A DNA stretch of 22,571 bases from Pavlovales sp. CCMP2436 (lineage: Eukaryota > Haptophyta > Pavlovophyceae > Pavlovales): assembly GCA_026770615.1 (NCBI GenBank), contig MU631406.1, positions 64,188 through 86,758 on the forward strand, in the 5' to 3' direction. The notes below the pieces were generated by a model, which ran no database searches, was not told the DNA's origin, and worked only from the letters and a program-made list of their open reading frames with translations. Numbering within the stretch: the first letter of the stretch is position 1; each line of letters starts with the position of its first letter. This document shows, piece by piece, positions 7,381-15,248 of the stretch. The translations under genes were made by a program, and so were the position numbers.

Positions 7381-8847
7381 CTAGCGGGCCTGCTCGTCAG
7401 GGTCGATGCGCGCGGCCGCCAACGCCTCGCGCGCAAAGTCGCGCATCGCGTAGAAAGCCTGCACTGCCCCTGGTACCGTGGGGTCGACGGGCGTGTCCTC
7501 GCCGAGCAGCCCCGCGCCCACTCCGCCCGCAGGCGCCGCCGCGCTGTCGGCGCCATCGGCGCCACCGGCGCCGCGCAGCCCAACCGTCTCCGCCTCCGCA
7601 CGCGCGCCCACGGCCTGCGGGACGTGCTTGCTCCAGCCCCAGTAGGCTGCGTCCGCGAATAGCGGGAAGCCGTGCATCGCGCCGGGGCACGCGAACGCGC
7701 TCGTGGGCACACTTGCCTCCCGCAGCCGCTCAACCATCCGCCGCTGCTGGTCGGCGAGGCACTCCCCCTCGCCGTACACCACCAGCGTGCGCGGCAGGCT
7801 GGACAGGTCGTGCGCGTAGAGAGGCGAGACACCTTCATCGCGCAGCCGGCCACCGGCGTACGCCTCGGCGAAGAGGCGCGCCAGGTCGGCGGGAAGGTAG
7901 TCACTGCGCTCGTTGCGCGTCCACGACTCCGAGGACATGTCGTCGAGCGCGACCCACGGAGACATGAGGATGAGCCCGGCCGGCGCAGGGAGCCGCAGCT
8001 GCGCGGTGCGCAGGCAGAGCTCGAGCGCCAGGTTGGCGCCCGCCGACTCTCCCGCGAGCATGATCCCGTGCGGGGGGAAGCACGCGAGCAGCGTGCGGTA
8101 GAGCGAGAGGAGCCCATCGAGCGCCTCGGGGTGCGAGTGCTGCGGCGCGCGGCGGTAGGTGGTGGCCAGTACCGACACGCCCAGGTGGCGCGCCAGGTTT
8201 GAGGTGAGGGACCTGTGCGTGGCCGGGTTGCAGAGCACGAAGGCCCCCCCGTGCACGTACAGCACGACTCGCCGCTCCGCGAACGGCGGGCTGAGCGCGG
8301 GCGGGCGCGAGAAGGCGCGTGTGCTGCGTGAAGCTCCGATCGCATCCCCCTCGCCGAGCGCGGTGGGCCAGAGCCACTCGCCGTCGCCCGCGATCGCGGC
8401 CGCAGGGCACGTGGCCACTCCGCCGCCGCCGAAGAGATCGAGCTGCACCCAACGCAGCATCGGCACGAGCGGTGCGATGTCGGTGACGCGCTGCAGCGCG
8501 ATCAGCTTGCGCGGCACGTTCCGTGACATGGCGCGCATCATCCCGCGGATCGCCCGCATCCGGCCGTCTCCGTCGCCGCACAGGTATGCGCAGCTGAGGA
8601 CGAGCGCCTGCGGCAGGAAGCACACCGCAAACCAGAGCCAGCCGAGCGGCGCGGCGGCGATGGCGGCGGCAACCATGGCGAGCATCCCTAGGAAGGACTC
8701 GTGCGCCACGCCTATTTCCACCAGTCCCTCGGCGCCGATTTCCTCGGTTCGCACGCGCACGTGGTTGTGCAGCCGCAGCCGTGTGCGCTCGGCAGCCGCG
8801 TCTGCCTCGAGCGACTCGCGCAGCGCGAGGCTCAGCGCGCCGGTCAT
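7381..8847 (-). CDS. Alpha/beta hydrolase of the hormone-sensitive lipase (alpha/beta hydrolase-3) type
   Basis: A single-exon ORF of 488 codons. Residues ~185-400 form the hydrolase: the oxyanion-hole motif HGGAF at 199-203, nucleophile S268 in GESAG, and H392 in MHGF. At the acid position the sequence is GEGECLADQ, where the family usually has Asp in a DPLxD-like motif; E362 or D365 could serve. Residues ~51-90 are strongly hydrophobic and probably anchor the protein in a membrane, as in several steryl/acyl ester hydrolases. Residues ~415-455 are a low-complexity Ala/Gly insertion, before a last helix. The likely role is hydrolysis of a lipid or short-chain ester; the substrate cannot be read from sequence. 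The start is the first ATG; upstream frame stays open a little with no ATG. The stop is TAG. Confidence 0.85.
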   Translation of the reverse strand: MTGALSLALRESLEADAAAERTRLRLHNHVRVRTEEIGAEGLVEIGVAHESFLGMLAMVAAAIAAAPLGWLWFAVCFLPQALVLSCAYLCGDGDGRMRAIRGMMRAMSRNVPRKLIALQRVTDIAPLVPMLRWVQLDLFGGGGVATCPAAAIAGDGEWLWPTALGEGDAIGASRSTRAFSRPPALSPPFAERRVVLYVHGGAFVLCNPATHRSLTSNLARHLGVSVLATTYRRAPQHSHPEALDGLLSLYRTLLACFPPHGIMLAGESAGANLALELCLRTAQLRLPAPAGLILMSPWVALDDMSSESWTRNERSDYLPADLARLFAEAYAGGRLRDEGVSPLYAHDLSSLPRTLVVYGEGECLADQQRRMVERLREASVPTSAFACPGAMHGFPLFADAAYWGWSKHVPQAVGARAEAETVGLRGAGGADGADSAAAPAGGVGAGLLGEDTPVDPTVPGAVQAFYAMRDFAREALAAARIDPDEQAR

Positions 8848-9742
8848 CGCGGTGAGCCGGTTGCAATCCAGGTAGGTCGGCGGCTGAGGTGCCCAAGCCG
8901 TGGGGAGTGAGGTCGCACCGCCGACCTCAAGTCCCGCACACTACTCAAATTTGAGTGCGCGCCGAGATGATGCGCCGCCGAATTTGATGCTCGTCAAATG
9001 AAATTTTTAACATAAGATCTGCTCCAGGCCAGCTGCGACACTGCTCCCCGCCACCGCTAAGGTGGGCAGGACCTTCACCTGGTTCCAGCCTGGACAATTG
9101 CCCTCCAATCCGATGCCCACTCCCGCTCCGCCACGCTCCGGCTTCTCGCCCCGGCTCCCTATCCCAGGTGCTCCTCTGCCTGCCGGTGCTCTCGCCACCT
9201 CCTGCCGCCTGACTTCCTCCGTCCCCTCGCCCAGCCGACGCCACTCCTCCGTCCCTCACTGCTGCTCGGCTGTCTCTCGCCCAGCCTGGGAGCAAGCGCA
9301 GAGCTGAGCAGACACAGTTGTGATTCGATGGCAATCAACTCGTGGCACGCCAACGACCCCTCTCCTCTACGCAAGCCGTCGACGACTGCTTGCGAGCTGA
9401 CTTGGCATCGTTCGATGCCGCCCCCTTTTCTTCTCGCTCTTCCGATCGCTTTCTTGCTGCCGCCTGCTAGGCCATTTGTGCTGCACACAATGGCTCTTCC
9501 GCACAACACCCGTATACGCGTGTTCTACGCCCTGCTCAACGGTCGCCGCTCTCGCCAACCTCATGCAGCATTGACGTCACGTGCCTTGCACGCCGTCGAG
9601 GCCCAGTTGAAGGAGGCCCCTTCGCACATGCGCGCGAGGGGGGGCACCGCGCACCCTAGAAACCAGGGTCGCGACGCCGGTTCTTCTGGTTCCTCTACCT
9701 TCACAACCACGCACGCATATACCTCGAGTCTATGCAACGTGT
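8848..9742. other. Upstream region of the hydrolase and unexplained GC/CT-rich DNA
   Basis: Close to the hydrolase start are an inverted pair AGGTCGGCGG/CCGCCGACCT (8873-8882 and ~8918-8927) and the palindrome CTCAAATTTGAG at 8944-8955, both possible promoter elements. On the minus strand GTTAAAAATTTC lies ~155 nt upstream. From 9050 to 9740 the plus strand is C/T-rich. A 141-codon ORF (9328-9753) has no domain and uneven codon use, so it is not called. Confidence 0.4.
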
Positions 9743-10414
9743 TTGCTTTATAATAAAGTAGAAGGCATACATGAGTCCATCTGGATTGTATATATGTACC
9801 TAGCTGCCCGCGCATCGCGATCCCTCGCTTCCAGACTCAATAATAATATTACAAGATATTATCCTGGAAACCCAACTCTGAAAGTGAAGGGTCCAGCCGC
9901 TACCGCCATAGCCCACGCCCGGGCGCTACCCGAAAACGTCCAGAACCACTTGGACCCCAGACGGCCCGACGAAGACCCAACAGATCCCTGTGGCAACAGC
10001 ACCGCTCCCATGTGGTCGATGGCATACCAGGCAAAGGAAGGCGGTTGGATACACAACAACATGTTCAACAGCATCGCAACCATCCTACGGATCGACATAG
10101 CAATAGCCACTCACAAGCAAGTGGGAATAGACGTGACCTCAACCTTATTTATTCATATGGCAGGCCCAGACCCCAACCTACCTCACCCAACCCATCCACT
10201 ACCAAATCAACTTTTAAGCGTCCAATGGGCGCCACCAGCAGCACCAAGACCAGGGGCACGGAAGCTCCGGCAACATTCACTAGTCACACTGATAAACACA
10301 CCCAGACAAACAGACCTCGGACCCACACACATTCGCGTGATACACAGCAACATCGGCTCACACTACAGAGGAACCAAACCACTTATCCCAGGCCAACAAC
10401 CGCAACCACCTTAG
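9743..10414 (+). pseudogene. Repeat-derived open frame, AC-rich, unknown product
   Basis: A 223-codon ORF, of which residues from about 40 onward look protein-like (for example STAPMWSMAYQAKEGGWIH). Part of it, ~10054-10150, recurs at 6408-6470, which points to a mobile-element coding remnant rather than a host gene. A second frame, 10012-10446, is also open because the strand is rich in A and C. No family was recognised and no start can be defended. A retroelement ORF fragment is the likeliest origin, but this is inference. Confidence 0.3.
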
Positions 10415-10826
10415 ATGAGGAGAAAGTTTTTTTTGAGGATTATTGAGTCACCCCGCCGCCTGGGACTAGATCAGGGGTTGGAGATTACCGCCCCCGGCGG
10501 TTAGGCGAGCTGCGCATTAGCGCACGTTATTTTAATTTTATTCCAATAATTGTATCCCACAAAATATCCCAATTTTTTTTTAAAAAAAATCAACTGACAC
10601 CCACCCACAACTGATACCCTGTATAAACAATGGTTATAACAACCTACTGGCTTAATCACGTTTTAAGGCTTAATCACGTTTTAAAAAAAATCGCCCAAGG
10701 AAAATCCGCTAACCCTCCTTCACGCTCGCCGCCTCTCACCCGCCTTCTTCATCGTCGTCGTCGCCCCGTCATCGCGCTCGCTCGAGCGCTGTCGTGCTCG
10801 CCTTTCTCGCCGACGTGCTGAAGCCC
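10415..10826. other. Intergenic, no gene seen
   Basis: Contains TGCGCATTAGCGCA (an imperfect palindrome, ~10511), a T/A homopolymer junction at ~10569-10589 and a two-copy 18-bp tandem repeat at 10649-10684 (GGCTTAATCACGTTTTAA). Confidence 0.5.
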
Positions 10827-10934
10827 GCCGCCCTTCATCTTCGTCCGGCACGCGGCTCGAGCTTGTCCTTCGTCTTGCTCGTCGCCCTTTAACTTCGTCT
10901 GGCACGCGGCTCAAGCTTGTCCTTCGTCGAGCTC
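10827..10934 (+). repeat. Two-copy 54-bp tandem repeat
   Basis: Copies begin at 10827 and 10881 and share GGCACGCGGCTC, AGCTTGTCCTTCGTC and GCTC with few changes. Shorter CGCGGCTCGTCC repeats follow to ~11000. Open frames across it on both strands are low-complexity Arg/Ser or Glu/Asp-rich and are not called. Confidence 0.7.
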
Positions 10935-11219
10935 GCCCGTCGGTGCTCAAGCTCACCCCGCCTACCTTCACGCGCGGCTCGTCCACGCGCGGCTCGTCCT
11001 CAAGCGGCTCATCTTCAAGCGACTCAAGCTTGTCTGACACGTCGCATGCTGCTTCAGCTTGTGCTCGCCTTCCCGTCGTCGACGCGCCTGCAGATGTCTA
11101 CTCGCATCGAGCGCGTGGCTGTCGTGCGAGCACGTGCGGTGTCGAATGCCAGTTGCGCAAGTCAACCCGCAACCCGCCGATGCCGGCCGTCTCGCCCATG
11201 GTCCCCGACCGTGCGCGAA

Positions 11220-11598
11220 CCTCCCGTCAGCATCAAGACCCTCGCTCACACCGACCTCGTTGGACGCGGGGGCGCACACTCACGGAGGGCAGACGGGGTG
11301 CATGCACATCCTCCCCTTGACCCTCAGGTTGCAGCCAACCGCCAACCGACCCCCCACCTCTCCTTCGGCCTTTATCCCTGCTCCGATACCAATATTGGGG
11401 AAAAGTGAGATCGAGCCTCCCGACAGCATCAAGACCCTCGCTCACACCGACCTCATGGGACGCGGGGGCGCACACCCACGGAGGGCAGACGGGGTGCATG
11501 CACATCCTCCCCTTGACCCGCAAGTCGCAGCCAACCGCCAACCGAGCTCCCACCTCTCAGCCCCCATCCCTGCTCCGGTACCAATATTGTGGAAAAGT
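11220..11598 (+). repeat. Tandem duplication, 196-bp period
   Basis: Copy 1 starts CCTCCCGTCAGCATCAAGAC at 11220 and copy 2 starts CCTCCCGACAGCATCAAGAC at 11416. Both run through GGGTGCATGCACATCCTCCC to CCAATATTG-GGAAAAGT, ending at ~11407 and ~11598. The copies differ by scattered substitutions and small indels, so the duplication is not very recent. Confidence 0.88.
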
Positions 11599-11839
11599 CC
11601 TTTTCCGCGTTCACAGGCGGGTGCAGCCCCTCACTCTTCTCGTCGTGCAGCACCTCAACCCGTGCGATGGACAGAACGGCTGTCTGGTCATTTGACTATC
11701 GACCTATCAATAACCGAAAAGCCCCCTAAGGTTTCCAAGCCCCTGTACGACCCGGACCCGTTTTATTGCAGTCTAGATTATTATGGAATCCGGCAAGCCG
11801 CCGAGGATAATTCCTACCGGTCAGCCATTGACCGTCAGC

Positions 11840-11848
11840 TTTTTAAAA
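11840..11848 (+). promoter_or_regulatory. TTTTTAAAA, candidate core promoter element
   Basis: An AT-only box in GC-rich DNA, 46-54 nt upstream of the membrane-protein ATG. It resembles the TTTAAAAAA boxes upstream of the two divergent genes at the right end of the window. Confidence 0.35.
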
Positions 11849-11893
11849 TGTCACTGCAAGCGCCAAACTGCTCGCTTGCGAGCTCCGCCCGCC

Positions 11894-12310
11894 ATGTTTA
11901 TCCGTTCGTCGCTCGCGCTCGCCGGCATCGTCGCTCTAGCCGCCGTGCTCTCTGGACCCCTCGTCGAGCCGGTTATCCAGGGGCGTCTGCTGCGGCTGCG
12001 GCTATCAAACTACTACGCGGTCCACGCGCCCTCGCAGCTCGAGAAGGTGGAGGGGCTCATCGAGCGGTGCAACGGCGACGAGGCACTCGTACAGGCGCTG
12101 ATCGAGAAGATCGAGGGTACGCCTAGCTTCTATCCCCGCTCCCCGCTCCCTGCTGCTTGCTGCTCTCTTTAGCTTCCTGCTCCGATAAGATCTGTCGGAA
12201 GCGGGAAGCTGCTGCCTTCGCCGCTGCCCACTGCTTGCTGCTCGGCCCTCCCTCTCTCTCTTGCTGCTGCTGCGCGCTCGAGAGACGATCTCTCTCTTGC
12301 CTTCGCTGCT

Positions 12311-12343
<33 letters not shown>

Positions 12344-13318
12344 CTGCTGCTGCTGCTGCTGCGCGCTCAAAAGGATGCCCTGACTGCCCGCCCTTTCCTT
12401 GTAGGCAAATACGAGGTGCCCGTGCCTGAGGCCGACATCTGGGAGCTCCAGGCTGTAGACCCGATCGGTGTGGGCGCCTACGTGGCCTACACGGAAGTCA
12501 AGAAGCGCGTGCTCCGACTGGTTGATGTTGCGGAGGGCCACTTCCCTCACGCGCGCGAGGACGTCACGGCGACGCTCGCACGGCTCGAGGCGCAGCGGAT
12601 GGAGCTGCTCAACTTTGCCAGTGCGCCCGCGCAGCTAATCCTGCTCGCGCTCGCCTACGTCCTCCTCGCCAGCCGGCTGCGTGGCGGTCCTCGCGCCATC
12701 GCGCTGCTGGCCGTGGCCTTGGTCGTGGGCGTGGTCGTGCACCCGGGCGTGGACGACCTTGCGCCCGCGAGCCTGCACGCCGGGCTCGAGGAGCTGTTGC
12801 AGGCCGCGCGCAAGCACTGGTCCAAGCTCGCCATGCCCGTGCAGGTGGCCGCCTTGGCCACCGTGACCGTCGTGTGCGCGCTTAGTGTCCTGCGGCACCA
12901 CAGGTCCTTCGCCGTCTTCGTGTGGCTGCTCGCCGCGCTAGCCCTCTCCAACCCGCGTGCGCCGATGCGCGCGTCAGCGCTTGACGCGGTGGCGCAGCTT
13001 GGCGTGGCAGACGCGAGCTCGCTTGCGCTCTTCGTGCACAGCGAGGAGAGCCTCTTCGCCGTGAAAGATATCACCTTCTTCACCGTGCTCACGCTCTCGT
13101 CCTCGGCAACCACCAGCGGCGGCCTCCCCGGGTGGAACGCGCCCATCCTCGCGCTCGGCTTGGCCGACCGCTGGTTCGTGCTCTCGCGCGTCGAAGCGAG
13201 CAAAACCGACGAGATGCAGGTGCGCATCGACCTGCCCGGCCTGCCCGCGCCGCTCTACTTCGGCCCGCTCGCCCTTGGCTCGCTGCTGCTCGTCGCGGCG
13301 CTGCTCTCTGGCCTCTGA
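11894..13318 (+). CDS. Multi-pass membrane protein of unknown function, two exons
   Basis: Exons are 11894-12116 and 12405-13318, joined in phase 1 (G|GC) by a GT-AG intron of 288 bp; the spliced CDS is 1137 nt, 378 aa. The ATG has CCGCC before it and opens a hydrophobic segment (~5-27), a signal peptide or anchor. An in-frame ATG at 11783 would add a polar extension and is less likely. Residues 30-145 are charged, probably extramembrane, with helices. Further hydrophobic segments lie at ~151-164, 172-188, 219-236, 243-255 and 358-376. Between the last two is a ~100-residue domain with LFVHSEESLF and SGGLPGWNAPILALGLADRW. No family was recognised. Unspliced reading would stop at 12172. The stop is TGA. 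Strong GC3 bias supports a real host gene. Confidence 0.8.
12312..12362 (+). repeat. CT and TGC microsatellites within the intron
   Basis: A 30-nt CT run at 12312-12341 is followed by seven TGC units at 12342-12362, about 40 nt before the 3' splice site. A shorter, degenerate version of the same CTGCTG-GCGCGCTCGAGAG pattern precedes it at ~12261-12300. Confidence 0.9.
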
Positions 13319-13620
13319 GCTGGGCAGGGCACTAAGGTGCGGCACTGGATCCAGCGAGGTCTGGATCGGTGGCGGCTTCGGACGCCGGAAACGTGTGGAT
13401 TGGGTGGGGAGGGGAGCTCCTGCCGAGCTGGCGCTGTCGAGACATGTATTCTCCTGGCTTTATACGCACTGGCAAGTGAGCACTGACGAGATGTACTTAA
13501 AATTCATATTTCATTAATAAGTTTATTAATATATTACTAATAGGGATTCAAGCTGGCGTCTGACTGTTCTGAATGTTTTGCTGGTCTGAGCGCTGCGTCG
13601 TTCATTGCCTGCTGCGTGCC
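13319..13620. other. 3' flank of the membrane-protein gene
   Basis: No gene seen. An AT-rich stretch at 13497-13540 leads into the GGGATTCAAGCTGGC repeat motif (copy 2, ~13538-13567), also found near 7040 and 19990. Confidence 0.5.
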
Positions 13621-14090
13621 TTAGTCGGCTGCGCTGGCTTGGGCGCCACCGCGCGTGCCGATGGATCTCCGGTAGTGTGCCCGGGCAAGGGCGTTTAGGG
13701 AGATGATCTGCTGGTTGCTGTTTGTCGTGTTTCCACGCTGGGCAGCGATCGGGGCCAGCGCGCTCAAGCGCGCGAGCAGCAGCTGCGCATGGCCGCGTGC
13801 CGCGATCGTACCGATCGTGTCGATGAGTTGCTTCTTGATGCGCGCGGCCGCCTCCATCGGACTCACGCCCATCAGTGCGTACATCTTGCGGCCTCCCTGC
13901 GCCGCGAGCGCTTTCTTTGACGAGCGAGTGCGTATCGGCGCTGACCTCACCGAAAGCGCCGATGACGATCCCGCGGATCGGCTTGACGGTGTTTAGCTTG
14001 GCCTCGATCGGGCCGATGCTGGCGTTCGGGCCGTTTATTAATATATGTATCGCCCAATCGAACGAGTACGCTGCAGTAATGCGAGTATCC
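13621..14090 (-). pseudogene. Frameshifted C-terminal ORF remnant, probably retroelement
   Basis: From ~14090 down to ~13920 the minus strand reads an open frame with GPIEAKLNTV, IRGIVIGAFGE and SADTHSLV. At about 13910-13925, near an AAAGAAA run, the coherent sequence moves by one base to the frame that reads ALAAQGGRKMYALMGV and then IKKQLIDTIGTIAARGHAQL to a TAA at 13621-13623. Composition and helix pattern continue smoothly across the shift, so a one-base indel in a single ORF is the simplest explanation. The layout resembles C-terminal parts of retroelement polyproteins, but I cannot name the family with certainty. It abuts the repeat core at 14091, which supports a mobile origin. Confidence 0.45.
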
Positions 14091-14166
14091 CCATTTCGGC
14101 GAAGCGCGTAGGAGCCTGCGTCGGAGCGCTACGCCTAAGATCAGCTTGACTTGAACTTGAAACACC
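14091..14166 (-). repeat. Composite-repeat core, copy 3
   Basis: CGGCGAAGCGCGTAGGAGCC, TGCGTCGGAGCGCTA, AAGATCAGCTTGACTTGAA and GAAAC correspond to the cores of the copies at 4888-5076 (same orientation) and 19922-20134 (inverted). The hairpin arm is absent here. Confidence 0.75.
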
Positions 14167-14178
14167 GTTAAATACAAG

Positions 14179-14470
14179 GGTCCAAATCCGAATTAGTGGC
14201 GCGATTCCGCACTGGGAAGGGGGAAAAGCGGTGGCCGGGTCAAAGAAGTAGAGATCGTTCGCCCCTGCGCGCTAAGTGTCGATAGCTGTTGTCGAATAGA
14301 GCCCTCCTCGACGGTGGGAGCCCACCTCGTGAGCCTCTCGTGTGCCTCTGGGGTCGACATCATACTAAAGGTAACTAACATTTCCGATTTTCAGCGTTCG
14401 GAAGCGAAAAGAAAGTCATGGTTCCCGAAGTGGTGCACACAAGTTAGTTGCAGATTCGTGAATGGGGCGG
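14179..14470 (+). repeat. ~270-bp repeat family, second locus
   Basis: Aligns with 3955-4250 nearly end to end, from AAATCCGAATTAGTGGCGCG through GAATAGAGCCCTCCTCGACG to CAGATTCGTGAATGGGGCG. A short inverted piece of the same family follows at 14471-14590, ending ATTCAGATTTCGACCCA. Confidence 0.78.
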
Positions 14471-14510
14471 CGCCCCATTCACGAATCTGCAACTAACTTT
14501 TATGCACCAC
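14430..14510. repeat. Perfect palindrome at a head-to-head junction of two repeat copies
   Basis: Arms 14441-14469 and 14471-14499 are exact reverse complements (29 bp) around the single base 14470; they extend outward to ~14430/14510 with three mismatches. The arms belong to the ~270-bp repeat family. Confidence 0.9.
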
Positions 14511-14668
14511 CTCCGGTTCGTGAGTTGCTCCGGAAGATTTTCACCGGATTTTTTCGCGATTTCCCCCCGGACTGGCCACTAATTCAGATTTCGACCCACA
14601 AGTTACACTAATCTAACCAGCGAGCTCAACAACGGCGTCGGCTTCAACCTATGTTGTAGTCTTATATG
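14500..14668. other. Inverted ~270-bp-repeat piece and short intergenic DNA
   Basis: The first ~90 bases are the inverted copy noted above. GGCTTCAACCT at ~14640 also occurs at ~18808, beside the right-hand GACCG-rich cluster. No gene seen. Confidence 0.45.
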
Positions 14669-14812
14669 TGATTGACCGGTCATGACCGAAGGTCCGTCAG
14701 GCCTGACCAAAGATCCGTCAGATCTATATAATTTTGACCGATACACTTTGACCTGTGGCTTTTTACCGGTGACCGGTCAAATTGTACCGGTGACCGGTCA
14801 TATATGTATATA
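14669..14812. repeat. TGACCGGTCA / GACCGAAGATCCGTCAGATC motif cluster, left of hAT
   Basis: Within ~145 bp there are three copies of GACCGGTCA, two of ACCGGTGACCGGTCA (palindromic), and two variants of GACCxAAGxTCCGTCAG. Similar motifs occur at 18718-18790 on the other side of the transposase gene. They may be subterminal transposase-binding repeats, as known for hAT elements, but the two clusters are in direct rather than inverted orientation. Confidence 0.55.
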
Positions 14813-15248
14813 TATGTTTTACCTGTATGAGACAATAGACATGTTTATGTATAGCGATTTAGATTGATATATGATTATATACATCGCAAGCTTTTAGATC
14901 GATCAAGGACAATTTTATAACATCTGACTCAGAACTACCATTATCTATGGCTTACAGGCCTAGACCCAGTACATATATATATATACACTCAGCCCCGAGC
15001 CCCTGCGCCCCGACCCGGTTGGGCCGGTCCTGGTCGCGCCTCGCTCGCACCGACGACGCGCCCCACGGCTGCGGCCGCCCTTCTGGCCCCTCCGACTCCA
15101 GCAGCTCCGGCGCCTGCGCGGCCTCGCCATCCTTCTTCACGCCCGCTGACACTTAGCCCCTCGCTCGGCCCCGCGCCTGGCTCTTGCCTCTACGCCCGCG
15201 CCCCGCGCCCGGCCGCCACACCCCGCGCCCAGCCCCCGAGTCCTGCGC
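14813..15248. other. AT-rich then GC-rich 3' flank of the hAT gene
   Basis: AT-rich DNA with TA-rich runs to ~14990, then a C-rich stretch with CCCCGCGCCC-type repeats to 15248, probably the 3' untranslated region of the minus-strand hAT gene. A 66-codon minus-strand ORF (14952-15152) is low-complexity and not called. Confidence 0.45.

Noticed and set aside
7901..8896. 331-codon minus-strand ORF and other long frames over the hydrolase
   Set aside because: They are Ala/Arg-rich shadows of the hydrolase frame, which has the catalytic motifs.
10720..11040. 106-codon minus-strand ORF with two RARRRTSxSRVPDE repeats
   Set aside because: It is a product of the 54-bp tandem DNA repeat; both strands are open and no coding evidence favours either.
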